From NCBI RefSeq assembly GCF_013394775.1, contig NZ_JABXYT010000001.1:634501-698500 (forward strand): a stretch of DNA of 64,000 bases. Direction: 5' to 3'. Shown one piece after another: positions 26,293 to 34,502 of this stretch. This stretch comes from Oribacterium sp. oral taxon 102. GTDB taxonomy: Bacteria > Bacillota > Clostridia > Lachnospirales > Lachnospiraceae. The notes under the pieces were generated by a model. It saw only the letters and a program-made list of their open reading frames with translations, was not told where the DNA came from and did no database searches. The position numbers and the translations under genes were made by a program. Numbering within the stretch: the stretch's first letter is position 1; each line of letters starts with the position of its first letter.

Positions 26293-27060
26293 CCGGTCCA
26301 AAGAACTACGGATTGAAGAATTATATGAGAAATGTGGCAATCATTCCTTGAAACTGTTGTTTGACCCGTATCGGAGGAGTTATGGATATTTGTTTTTATC
26401 TCTGCTTTTTTATGTAAACAAACTTTCGCCAGCGTGGATTTTTCCCATCGTAACGGCAAAAGTTATGGATATTGCTGTGTCCGGAAATAAGACGGAGTAT
26501 GGTATGATTTTTTAGCATTTGATTTATGGCAGCGATAACAGGTATGAGCATGGAATGACGCGCAAGCGGCATGAGAATGCGAATGCCTGTAGGATTGCGA
26601 GAACTGCAAAGCAGAGAAGCAATCCGTCGGGACGTATATATTTGGTGGAGCCCTGCGAAGCAGGGCATGGACGTTTGGCTGGTGCCTCAGGAGAAAATTT
26701 TATTTTCCGGTACTGTCAGGGAGAATATTATCTGAATCTTGGAGAACACGGCGGCTGTTTATCCGGTGGTCAGCGCCAGCGGATTAGTATTGCCTGTTCT
26801 CTCCTGCGGAATCCAGATATCATTCTCTGGGATGAAGCAACCTCGTTGCACATCGTCTGTCCGCCATTCGGAATGTTGCCTGGTTCAATGCCGGAATTAC
26901 TTTGATTTGTCATGGGCTGCATCGCAGGACTATATTTGCAGACGAAATGCAGATCCTCTTTCTTGATACTTCGAATTTTTTGCGGAGCAGTGGCTGTGAA
27001 GAATCATTCTTCATGGCATCGATCATCTCTGAATTAAACAACATTTTTCAAAAAACTGTT
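26273..27060 (+). pseudogene. ABC exporter (MsbA-like), internally deleted and frameshifted
   Basis: The start at 26273 (GGGAGA ribosome site, overlapping the previous gene by 20 bases) encodes the first part of the membrane domain (LLFDPYRRSYGYLFLSLLFYVNKLSPAWIFPIVTAKVMDI) and stops at 26515. Most of the membrane and Walker A regions are lost. C-terminal pieces then appear in three different frames: [20 protein letters not shown] (about 26670-26735), [33 protein letters not shown] (signature and Walker B, about 26745-26850), and [23 protein letters not shown] (about 26895-26970). This is a clear dead gene at the edge of the AT-rich region. Confidence 0.75.
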
Positions 27061-27087
27061 GACAAATATTTCCGGCAGCTCTATAAT
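27059..27087 (+). promoter_or_regulatory. Consensus sigma-A promoter of the fatty acid cluster
   Basis: TTGACA (27059-27064), 17-bp spacer, TATAAT (27082-27087): an exact match to the consensus. Transcription should start near 27094, about 140 bases upstream of acpP. It overlaps the last codons of the dead ABC exporter. Confidence 0.9.
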
Positions 27088-27097
27088 GCCGTTCATG

Positions 27098-27156
27098 GGT
27101 AAGCGGTGATTACCGAGACCCATTTCTTTTTTGCAGATAGGTAATCGATGATTACC
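27098..27156. promoter_or_regulatory. Two 17-bp palindromic operators upstream of acpP
   Basis: GGTAAGCGGTGATTACC (27098-27114) and the perfect palindrome GGTAATCGATGATTACC (27140-27156) share GGTAA-N7-TTACC arms. Their centres are 42 bp apart, four helical turns, and both lie just downstream of the predicted transcription start. This is the layout of a cooperative repressor site. It does not look like the published FapR or FabT boxes as I recall them. The regulator is not identified. Confidence 0.7.
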
Positions 27157-27230
27157 ATGGGCTGCGGCGGATAAGGCAGAAAGCCGAAGAAGTGTTTCCC
27201 GCGGGGCAGGAATGTTTAAAGGAGGATAGG

Positions 27231-27458
27231 ATGGTACTGGACAGTGTGAAGAAAATCGTGGCGGAACGGCTGGATCTCCCGGCGGAGGAGATCACGGAGG
27301 ACAAGACCTTCGCGGAACTGGGGATCGATTCCCTCGATACCGTGGAGCTGCTGATGGATCTCGAGGATGAGATCGGAATGGAGATTCAGCTCGAAGAGAA
27401 GCTTGATACCATCGGAGAGCTCGTGCGGTTTATCGAGAGCAGGCAGGCGGAGGCATGA
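27231..27458 (+). CDS. acpP: Acyl carrier protein
   Basis: 75-residue acidic four-helix carrier that holds growing acyl chains on a phosphopantetheine arm attached to Ser34 in GIDSLDTVELLMDLEDEIG, the standard attachment motif. ATG 27231 is fixed by AAAGGAGG at 27218-27225. A longer upstream frame has no ribosome site. It is the first gene of the fatty acid operon and overlaps fabK by four bases. Confidence 0.95.
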   Translation: MVLDSVKKIVAERLDLPAEEITEDKTFAELGIDSLDTVELLMDLEDEIGMEIQLEEKLDTIGELVRFIESRQAEA

Positions 27459-28402
27459 GCGGAAACCCGATTTGCGAGCTGCTTCAGATCGAATATCCGA
27501 TCTTTCAGGGGGCGATGGCATGGATCGCAGACGGAAGACTCGCTGCGGCGGTTTCCGAGGCGGGCGGCTTAGGCATCATTGCCGGCGGAAACGCACCGGC
27601 AGACTATGTCAGGGAGCAGATTCGACTCCTTCGGGAGAGAAGCTCGAAGCCCTTCGCGGTGAATATCATGCTGCAAAGTCCCTTCGCGGAGGAGATCGCA
27701 CAGCTGGTTTGTGAAGAACGCGTCCCTGCCGTGACAACCGGTGCGGGTAATCCGGCGCGCTACATGGAGCGTTGGAAGCAGGCGGGGATCAAGGTGATTC
27801 CGGTGGTTGCATCCACAGCGATGGCGAAGCTGATGAGCAGAACGGGAGCGGACGCACTGATCGCAGAGGGCGGAGAGAGCGGTGGGCATGTCGGGGAGCT
27901 CAGTACCATGGTACTGCTGCCGCTGGTTTCTGATGTGACGACCCTTCCGCTGATCGCAGCGGGCGGCATCGGGGACGGCAGAGGGATCGCGGCGGCATGG
28001 GCACTCGGCGCATCTGCCGTACAGCTCGGTACCCGCTTCCTGACTGCAAGGGAGTGCCCGATCCACCCGGAATATCGGGAGAAGATCCTGAAGGCAACGG
28101 ATCGCAGCACAGTCGTGACCGGAAGGACGACAGGACATCCGGTGCGTGCGCTGCGGACGCCGTTTACGAGAGAGTACGAGGCACGCGAGTACGGCGGTGC
28201 AGAGGCTGTGGAGCTCGAGAGGCTTGGCAGCGGCGCGCTCCGGAAGGCAGTACAGGACGGAGATGTGCAGGAGGGCTGCTTTATGTCTGGCGAGATTGCG
28301 GCAATGTTTACGAAGACACAGACCGCACGGGAGATTATTGAGGATCTGGTTCGGGATGCGGAGCAGAGAGGGGTGCGGCTCCGCGGGGATTGCGGGCTGT
28401 GA
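27455..28402 (+). CDS. fabK: Enoyl-ACP reductase II (FMN-dependent)
   Basis: Catalyses the last, NAD(P)H-dependent reduction of each elongation cycle in organisms lacking FabI. The 315-residue TIM barrel shows the nitronate-monooxygenase/FabK hallmarks: YPIFQGAMAWIADGRLAAAVSEAGGLGIIAGG at the N-terminus, ADALIAEGGESGGHVG, and the flavin-phosphate site LIAAGGIGDGRGIAAAWALGASAVQLGTRFL. It starts in the acpP stop (ATGA), so it is translationally coupled. Confidence 0.95.
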   Translation: MSGNPICELLQIEYPIFQGAMAWIADGRLAAAVSEAGGLGIIAGGNAPADYVREQIRLLRERSSKPFAVNIMLQSPFAEEIAQLVCEERVPAVTTGAGNPARYMERWKQAGIKVIPVVASTAMAKLMSRTGADALIAEGGESGGHVGELSTMVLLPLVSDVTTLPLIAAGGIGDGRGIAAAWALGASAVQLGTRFLTARECPIHPEYREKILKATDRSTVVTGRTTGHPVRALRTPFTREYEAREYGGAEAVELERLGSGALRKAVQDGDVQEGCFMSGEIAAMFTKTQTAREIIEDLVRDAEQRGVRLRGDCGL

Positions 28403-28449
28403 TAAGCCGCAGGATTTCCCGATGCAAGAATCGGAGAAAAGGGGGCAGG

Positions 28450-29361
28450 ATGGCAAAAACGGCATTTATCTTTCCGGGACAGGGCGCGCAGTACAGCGGG
28501 ATGGGAAAAGCGCTTGCGGTATCCTCTCCCGCGGCGGCAGCGGTCTTTGACAAAGGAGAGCAGCTGAGGCCGGGGATACGGGAGCTTTGCTTCCATGGCA
28601 CGGAGGAGGAGCTCCGGCAGACGAGGAATGCGCAGCCCTGTCTCTTTCTTACAGAGCTTGCGGCGGCGAGGGCTCTTGAGGAGGCGGGATTTCAGGCAGC
28701 GGCGGCAGCGGGCTTTTCCCTCGGGGAGCTGTCCGCAGTCTGTGCAGCAGGGCTGCTCCCGCTGGAGCGCGCCCTCCCGCTGGTGCTTTTAAGAGGTGAG
28801 CTGATGGAGAAGGCAGCGGCGGCACAGCCCGCCTTCATGGCGGCAGTGCTCCGCTTGGAGAATGAGCGGGTGGAGGAGCTTGCGGCAGGCTTTCGGGCGG
28901 TCTATCCGGTGAATTATAACTGTCCGGGGCAGCTCACGGTCTCCGGCGCGAAGGAAGAGGAGGACGATTTTCTGCGTGCAGTCAGGGAGGCAGGCGGCAG
29001 AGCCGTCCCGCTGAAGGTCAGCGGCGGCTTCCATTCCCCGTTCATGCGGTCGGCAGCCGAAGCCTTTTCTTCGCTGCTGTCTGAGGAGAGCTTTGCTGCG
29101 CTACAGTATCCGATTTACTCGAATCTGACGGGACGAAGGTATGACAGCTCGCCGCAGGAGCTGCTGTCTGCGCAGATCTGCTCGCCGGTACGCTGGGAGA
29201 GCATCATCCGGCAGATGCTCGCCTCCGGCATCGATACCTTCGTGGAGCTGGGACCGGGAAGCACTCTCTCCGGCATGGTACAGCGGATCGACAGAACGGT
29301 GCGGACGCTTCATGTGGAGGATGCGGAGAGCCTGCGCAGTACGGTTTCTGCTCTGCGATGA
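28450..29361 (+). CDS. fabD: Malonyl-CoA:ACP transacylase
   Basis: Loads malonate onto ACP. The 303-residue protein begins MAKTAFIFPGQGAQYSGMG, has the active Ser90 in GFSLGE and the catalytic His in GGFHSPFM, with VELGPGSTLSGMVQRI near the end. I set the start at ATG 28450, where the family N-terminus begins. Upstream in-frame codons from 28390 are arginine-rich and unlike the family. Last base to first base it is 47 nt from fabK. Confidence 0.95.
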   Translation: MAKTAFIFPGQGAQYSGMGKALAVSSPAAAAVFDKGEQLRPGIRELCFHGTEEELRQTRNAQPCLFLTELAAARALEEAGFQAAAAAGFSLGELSAVCAAGLLPLERALPLVLLRGELMEKAAAAQPAFMAAVLRLENERVEELAAGFRAVYPVNYNCPGQLTVSGAKEEEDDFLRAVREAGGRAVPLKVSGGFHSPFMRSAAEAFSSLLSEESFAALQYPIYSNLTGRRYDSSPQELLSAQICSPVRWESIIRQMLASGIDTFVELGPGSTLSGMVQRIDRTVRTLHVEDAESLRSTVSALR

Positions 29362-29375
29362 GAAAAGGAGAAGCT

Positions 29376-30110
29376 ATGTTAAAGGATAAGGTAACGATCG
29401 TTACGGGCGCCTCCGGCGGCATCGGCACGGCGATCTGCGAGAAACTCGCAGCGGAGGGCGCGCAGCTCGCGATGCTGTACCGGGGAAACAGGGAGGCGGC
29501 GGAGTCGCTCGCGGCGGCGCTTACGGAGCGATTCGGCGTGCAGGCACGCTGCTATCGCTGCGAGATTTCTGATTTTTCGGAGAGCGGCAGAATCGCTGCG
29601 GAGATCCGGAAGGATTTCGGACGCGTCGACTGTCTCGTGAACAACGCGGGTATCACACGGGACAGGCTGATCCTTACGATGAGGGAGGAGGACTACGATG
29701 CGGTGCTCGATACCAACCTGAAGGGCGCCTTCAACATGATCCGTCATGTGAGTCCTCTGCTGCTTCGGAACCGAGGCGGGCATATCGTGAATATCAGCTC
29801 GGTCTCCGGACTCTTCGGCAATGCCGGACAGTCCAACTACAGCGCCTCGAAGGCAGGACTGATCGGGCTGACGAAGGCGGTCGCGCGGGAGCTCGCGCCG
29901 AAAGGCATTTTCTGCAATGCTGTCGCACCGGGCTTTATTGAGACGAAAATGACGGCAGAGCCTAGCGAGAGGGAGCGCGCCCTCATTGACAGTATCCCGC
30001 TTCGGCGCATGGGGAGAGCGGAGGAGGTCGCGGAGGCGGTCGCCTTCCTGCTCGGCAGCAGCTATATTACCGGAGAGACACTGCGCGTAGACGGCGGCAT
30101 CGCGATGTGA
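29376..30110 (+). CDS. fabG: 3-oxoacyl-ACP reductase
   Basis: NADPH-dependent ketoreductase of the short-chain dehydrogenase family, 244 residues. Cofactor motif TGASGGIG starts at residue 10, NNAG is near 89-92, and the catalytic set Ser142, Tyr155 and Lys159 lies in NISSVSGLFGNAGQSNYSASK. The C-terminus GETLRVDGGIAM is canonical. ATG 29376 has a GGAG site. An ATG at 29358 overlapping the fabD stop would add six residues. Confidence 0.95.
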   Translation: MLKDKVTIVTGASGGIGTAICEKLAAEGAQLAMLYRGNREAAESLAAALTERFGVQARCYRCEISDFSESGRIAAEIRKDFGRVDCLVNNAGITRDRLILTMREEDYDAVLDTNLKGAFNMIRHVSPLLLRNRGGHIVNISSVSGLFGNAGQSNYSASKAGLIGLTKAVARELAPKGIFCNAVAPGFIETKMTAEPSERERALIDSIPLRRMGRAEEVAEAVAFLLGSSYITGETLRVDGGIAM

Positions 30111-30211
30111 ATGCGGCGAAGAGCTTAGGGCGGTTCAGAACAATTGCAGGGTGCAGAGCTGCGGTATTGCCCGGCAGGGAGTTTTGAGAGGGAAAGAGGA
30201 AGGGAAAAACG

Positions 30212-31438
30212 ATGAGAAGAGTGGTAGTCAGCGGGCTGGGTGCGATCACACCGATCGGCAACAACGCAGGAGAAGCGTGGGAGAGCATGAAGAAGGGCGT
30301 GTGCGGCATCGGCCGCATTACCCGTTTCGATACGACGGACTACAAGACAAAGGTCGATGCGGAGGTGAAGGGCTTCGATCCGAGTCTCTACATGGATCGA
30401 CAGGACATTCACCGTGCGGATCTTTTTACGCAGTATGGTGTGGCGGCGGCATCGCAGGCGGTGGAGGACAGCGGGATTTGCGGCAAGGTGGAGCGGGAGC
30501 GCTTCGGCGTTTACTTCGGCAGCGGCATCGGCGGCATTCTCACCTACAGCGAGGAGCAGAATAAGCTGATCAGCCGCGGAAACCGCAGAGTCTCTCCGTT
30601 TCTGATCCCGATGATGATCGCAAATATGGCGGCGGCGATGATCGCGATCAAGCATGGCTGCGAGGGGGCGGTGCAGCCCTCCGTGACTGCCTGCGCCTCC
30701 AGCGCCAGCGCCATCGGAGAGGCGGTTCGCGCCATTCGGCACGGCTATGCGGATGCGGTGATCAGCGGCGGTGCCGAGGCATCCATCTGCGAGATCGCAG
30801 TGGCAGGCTTCTCCAATATGCAGGCATTGTCCTCCGCAGAGGATCCGAACGCGGCATCTCTGCCGTTTGACAGACGGCACGGCGGCTTCGTCATGGGAGA
30901 GGGTGCGGCGGCGCTGCTGCTGGAGGAGTATGAGCACGCAAAGGCGCGCGGCGCGCGGATCTACGGTGAAGTCGCAGGCTACGGCGTGAGCTGCGATGCC
31001 TACCACATTACCTCACCACGGCCGGATGCAGCGGGCGCTTCCCGCGCGATGCGGGAGGCAATGGAGGAGGCCGGGTACCAGGAGGGGGAGCTGGTTTACC
31101 TCAATGCACATGGCACGGGGACACCGATGAATGACAAGCTCGAGACACTGGCGGTCAAGAAGACATTCGGAGAACGGGCACAGGAGGTGCTGATCAGCTC
31201 GACGAAGTCCATGACCGGGCATATGCTCGGTGCGGCGGGTGCGGTAGAGGCAATCGCGGGGCTCTATGCGATGAATGAAGGAATCCTCCCGCCGACCATC
31301 CATCTGCTGGAGCAGGATCCGGAGTGCGACCTGCATTATATTCCGAATACGGCGATACAGGCGTCGCCGTCTCTGGTGCTTTCCAACTCGCTTGGCTTCG
31401 GTGGACACAATGTCTGCCTTGCCTTCCGAAGGGCTTAA
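30212..31438 (+). CDS. fabF: 3-oxoacyl-ACP synthase II
   Basis: Condensing enzyme extending acyl-ACP with malonyl-ACP, 408 residues. The Cys-His-His triad is visible: Cys161 in VTACASSASAIGEA, His in NAHGTGTPMND and His in KSMTGHMLGAAGAVEA, with the C-terminal SNSLGFGGHN glycine-rich strand. A 101-base gap after fabG is the largest in the cluster. I see no promoter in it. Confidence 0.95.
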   Translation: MRRVVVSGLGAITPIGNNAGEAWESMKKGVCGIGRITRFDTTDYKTKVDAEVKGFDPSLYMDRQDIHRADLFTQYGVAAASQAVEDSGICGKVERERFGVYFGSGIGGILTYSEEQNKLISRGNRRVSPFLIPMMIANMAAAMIAIKHGCEGAVQPSVTACASSASAIGEAVRAIRHGYADAVISGGAEASICEIAVAGFSNMQALSSAEDPNAASLPFDRRHGGFVMGEGAAALLLEEYEHAKARGARIYGEVAGYGVSCDAYHITSPRPDAAGASRAMREAMEEAGYQEGELVYLNAHGTGTPMNDKLETLAVKKTFGERAQEVLISSTKSMTGHMLGAAGAVEAIAGLYAMNEGILPPTIHLLEQDPECDLHYIPNTAIQASPSLVLSNSLGFGGHNVCLAFRRA

Positions 31439-31467
31439 ATCCGCTGACCATATCGAAGGAGAAAACA

Positions 31468-31893
31468 ATGTCAGAAACAGATATCCGAAAGTATGCGGAG
31501 CTTATGGGAGAGCTCGGGCTGACCGGTCTCGAGATCAACGAACAGAAGGGCTCGATTCGCCTCGAAAGAAACGAAGGCGGGAGAGCCGGAGCGGGAGCGG
31601 CAGCTGTTCCGGCAGAGCTGGAGGCGGCGCAGCAGAGTGTGGCGTCCTCCTATACGGAGGTAAAGTCCCCGATTGTCGGCATCTTCTATCAGGCGTCGAT
31701 GGAGAACGCGGAGCCGTTCGTCAAGGTCGGCGATAAGGTGAAGAAGGGCGATGTTCTCGCAATCGTCGAGGCGATGAAGCTGATGAATGAGATCACCGCG
31801 GAGGTGGACGGCATCGTCCGCGAGGTTTGCGTGCAGAACGGGCAGGCAGTGGACTACAGCTGCACGCTGTTCCGGATCGAGGAGCAGGGATGA
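31468..31893 (+). CDS. accB: Biotin carboxyl carrier protein of acetyl-CoA carboxylase
   Basis: 141 residues. The N-terminal helical region (IRKYAELMGELGLTGLEINEQKGSIRLER) is followed by an Ala/Glu-rich linker and the biotinyl domain with the modified Lys104 in IVEAMKLMNEI. ATG 31468 is preceded by AAGGAG. The carrier shuttles carboxyl groups between AccC and AccAD. The stop overlaps the fabZ start (ATGA). Confidence 0.95.
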   Translation: MSETDIRKYAELMGELGLTGLEINEQKGSIRLERNEGGRAGAGAAAVPAELEAAQQSVASSYTEVKSPIVGIFYQASMENAEPFVKVGDKVKKGDVLAIVEAMKLMNEITAEVDGIVREVCVQNGQAVDYSCTLFRIEEQG

Positions 31894-32336
31894 GACGGGA
31901 AGAGATTGAAAGGCTGCTCCCCCACAGGGACAGCATGCTGCTGCTGAACCGGCTCGAGAGAAACGGGGACTATGCAGAGGGGGAGCTGGATATTCAGGGG
32001 ACGGAATGGTTTCTGAACGGTCATTTCCCCGGGTTCCCGGTCGTTCCCGGCGTGATCCAGTGTGAGATCCTTGCGCAGTCCGCCTGCGCGCTGATCCCGG
32101 CACTTTCCGAGGACAATGCGAGGATTCCGATGTATACGGGCCTTGATAAGGTACGCTTCCGCGCTCCGGTTTATCCGGGGGACTGCTTCCGTACGAGGTG
32201 CAGGATCACGCGGAGCAGGGCAAACTTCTATTTTATAGAAGGAAAGGGCTATGTAGGGGACAGGCTCTGCATCAGCGCAGAGTTTTCCTTTGCCATCGTG
32301 GAGAAGAAGGATGTTTTCAAAAATACTGATTGCTAA
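31890..32336 (+). CDS. fabZ: 3-hydroxyacyl-ACP dehydratase
   Basis: Hot-dog-fold dehydratase of 148 residues. Starts MRREEIERLLPHRDSMLLLNRL. Catalytic His45 lies in LNGHFPGFPVVPGV and Glu59 in QCEILAQSA. The GHFP-x2-P-x2-PGV motif is characteristic of FabZ. The last 26 bases overlap the accC start. Confidence 0.95.
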   Translation: MRREEIERLLPHRDSMLLLNRLERNGDYAEGELDIQGTEWFLNGHFPGFPVVPGVIQCEILAQSACALIPALSEDNARIPMYTGLDKVRFRAPVYPGDCFRTRCRITRSRANFYFIEGKGYVGDRLCISAEFSFAIVEKKDVFKNTDC

Positions 32337-33615
32337 TCGCGGCGAGATTGCCGTCCGCATCATTCGCGCCTGTCGGGAAATGGGAATCAAGACCGTGCAG
32401 GTTTTTTCCGAGGCAGACCGGGACAGTCTCGCCGCAGCACTCGCCGACGAGAGCTACTGCATCGGTCCGGCTTCGGTGGAGAAGAGCTACCTCAATCAGG
32501 CGCAGATTCTTCGCACGGCACTGATGACGAAGGCGGAGGCGATTCATCCGGGCTATGGCTTTCTGTCTGAAAATGCGCATTTTGCGGAGGAATGCCGCAA
32601 AAACGGAATTGCCTTTATTGGACCGCCGGCGGATTTCCTGCTCCGCACGGAGAATAAGGCGGAAATGAAGAAGGAGATGGCGGCGGCAGGCCTGCCGACG
32701 ATTCCCGGCTCCGATACGCTGAAGAGCCGCGAGGAGGCGATTCGCGTTGCGGAGAAGATGGGCTATCCGGTGATGCTGAAGGCGGTTTCCGGCGGCGGCG
32801 GAAAGGGCATCCGCCTGCTCTACTCGAGAGGGGAGCTTCGGGAGGCGTACCCGCTTGCGGAGGCGGAAGCGAAGGCAAGCTTCGGCGATCCCTCTCTCTA
32901 TCTGGAGAAGTATGTCTTCCCGGCACGGCATATCGAGGTGCAGGTCATAGCGGATGAGGCGGGGCATGTGCTTTGTCTCGGTGAACGGGACTGCTCGGTA
33001 CAGCGGCGGCACCAGAAGCTGATCGAGGAGACCCCCTCCGCCGGACTGGATGAGAAATCCAGAAGGAAGCTCTTCCAGAAGGTGACGAAGGCGGTGCGCA
33101 GCATGCAGTATACCGGTGTCGGCACACTGGAATTTCTGCTGGATGAGCAGCAGAAGCTCTGGTTCATGGAGATGAATGTGCGATTGCAGGTGGAGCACGG
33201 CATTACAGAACTGTATACCGGGCTTGACCTCGTGAAATGGCAGATCCGTACAGCGGCGGGCGTCTCCCTGCCGTTTTCGGAGGAGGAGACGCGGGGGCGG
33301 GGATATGCGCTGGAGTGCCGCATCAACGCACTCTCTCCGGGGACGGTGCAGCGCCTGCATATTCCGGGCGGGCCGTTTATCCGCTTCGATACGGCACTGA
33401 TGCAGGGCACGGTCGTAACGCCCTTCTATGATTCTCTTTTGGGAAAAATGATGGTCTGTGCCGTAAGCCGCGAGGAGCTGCTTCGGAAAATGAAGGCAGC
33501 GCTCTGCGAGCTGGTGATCGAGGGCGTAGAGACCAATATCGAGGAGCAGCTTCGCTTCCTCGAGGATCCGCGATTCGTGAGCGGAAACTATGACCTTCGT
33601 TTTCTCGAAGGCTGA
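32311..33615 (+). CDS. accC: Biotin carboxylase subunit of acetyl-CoA carboxylase
   Basis: ATP-grasp enzyme, 434 residues, that carboxylates biotin on AccB. Begins MFSKILIANRGEIAVRIIRACREMG. The glycine-rich ATP lid is VSGGGGKGIRL, with RDCSVQRRHQKLIEETPSA and the metal/catalytic loop EMNVRLQVEHGITE, where most relatives have EMNTRLQVEHPVTE (Gly-Ile for Pro-Val is a mild oddity). ATG 32311 has an AGAAGG site. It begins inside fabZ in another frame. Confidence 0.95.
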   Translation: MFSKILIANRGEIAVRIIRACREMGIKTVQVFSEADRDSLAAALADESYCIGPASVEKSYLNQAQILRTALMTKAEAIHPGYGFLSENAHFAEECRKNGIAFIGPPADFLLRTENKAEMKKEMAAAGLPTIPGSDTLKSREEAIRVAEKMGYPVMLKAVSGGGGKGIRLLYSRGELREAYPLAEAEAKASFGDPSLYLEKYVFPARHIEVQVIADEAGHVLCLGERDCSVQRRHQKLIEETPSAGLDEKSRRKLFQKVTKAVRSMQYTGVGTLEFLLDEQQKLWFMEMNVRLQVEHGITELYTGLDLVKWQIRTAAGVSLPFSEEETRGRGYALECRINALSPGTVQRLHIPGGPFIRFDTALMQGTVVTPFYDSLLGKMMVCAVSREELLRKMKAALCELVIEGVETNIEEQLRFLEDPRFVSGNYDLRFLEG

Positions 33616-33629
33616 GAAAGGAAAAACGC

Positions 33630-34502
33630 ATGGCTTTTTTGAAATTTCGCCTTCGGGCGAAAAATGAGCTGGAGAAGGGCGGACGACGTAGAAAGCGGGA
33701 GAGCGGCAGGGATTGTCCGAACTGCCATCGTTTCCTCTCGGAGGAGGTGCTGTCCATGCGCCAGTTCGTCTGTGACTGCGGGTATCATTTTCGAATGAAG
33801 GCACGCCGGAGAATACAGCTCCTTGCGGACAGTGGGAGCTTCCGGGAATATTTCTCAGAGCTCTCCGCACAGGATCCGCTGGGATTTCCGGGCTATGCGG
33901 AGAAGCTGGAGAAGGCGAGGCTCCTGTCGGGAGAGGAGGAGGGCGTGGTCTGCGGCAGGGCGGAGATCGACGGGAATCCCTGCTTCCTCTTCGCGATGGA
34001 GGGGGAGTTCATGATGGGCTCCATGGGCAGTGTCGTGGGAGAGAAGATCACGAGACTTATGGAGGAGGCGACGAAGGAGCGGCTTCCGCTTGTAGGCTGT
34101 ACCATGTCCGGCGGCGCACGGATGCAGGAGGGGCTCCTCTCTCTGATGCAGATGGCGAAGACTGCGGGGGCACTGAAAATACACAGTGATGCGGGGCTCT
34201 TCAGCCTGATGCTGCTCTGCAATCCGACGGCGGGGGGCGTCACGGCGAGCTTTGCGATGGGGGCGGATATCACCCTGGCTGAACCGGGTGCGACGATCTG
34301 TTTCGCCGGCGCGCGTGTCATAGAGGAAACGCTGCATAAGCCGCTCCCGAAGGGCTTTCAGACAGCAGAATTTCTGCTGGAGCACGGTTTTCTGGATGAA
34401 ATCGTGGAGAGAGGGCAGGAAAAGGAGTTGATCGGCAGACTGCTTCGCTGGCATGCCGGCGCGGCGGGAATCGCTTTCACGGAGATGAGGACAGAGGGAT
34501 GA
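33630..34502 (+). CDS. accD: Acetyl-CoA carboxylase carboxyltransferase beta subunit
   Basis: 290 residues. The N-terminal zinc knuckle is followed by the crotonase-like carboxyltransferase core (FMGSMGSVVGEKITRLMEEA, CTMSGGARMQEGLLSLMQMAKT, NPTAGGVTASFAMGADITLAEP). The zinc site reads C-P-N-C, 15 residues, C-D-C. The second pair is CxC where the family normally has CxxC, a one-residue deletion worth checking. The stop overlaps accA (ATGA), matching the need for equal amounts of the two subunits. Confidence 0.93.
   Translation: MAFLKFRLRAKNELEKGGRRRKRESGRDCPNCHRFLSEEVLSMRQFVCDCGYHFRMKARRRIQLLADSGSFREYFSELSAQDPLGFPGYAEKLEKARLLSGEEEGVVCGRAEIDGNPCFLFAMEGEFMMGSMGSVVGEKITRLMEEATKERLPLVGCTMSGGARMQEGLLSLMQMAKTAGALKIHSDAGLFSLMLLCNPTAGGVTASFAMGADITLAEPGATICFAGARVIEETLHKPLPKGFQTAEFLLEHGFLDEIVERGQEKELIGRLLRWHAGAAGIAFTEMRTEG

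Noticed and set aside
32317..33870. Long minus-strand frame over accC and accD
   Set aside because: Antisense shadow of two canonical genes in GC-rich sequence.
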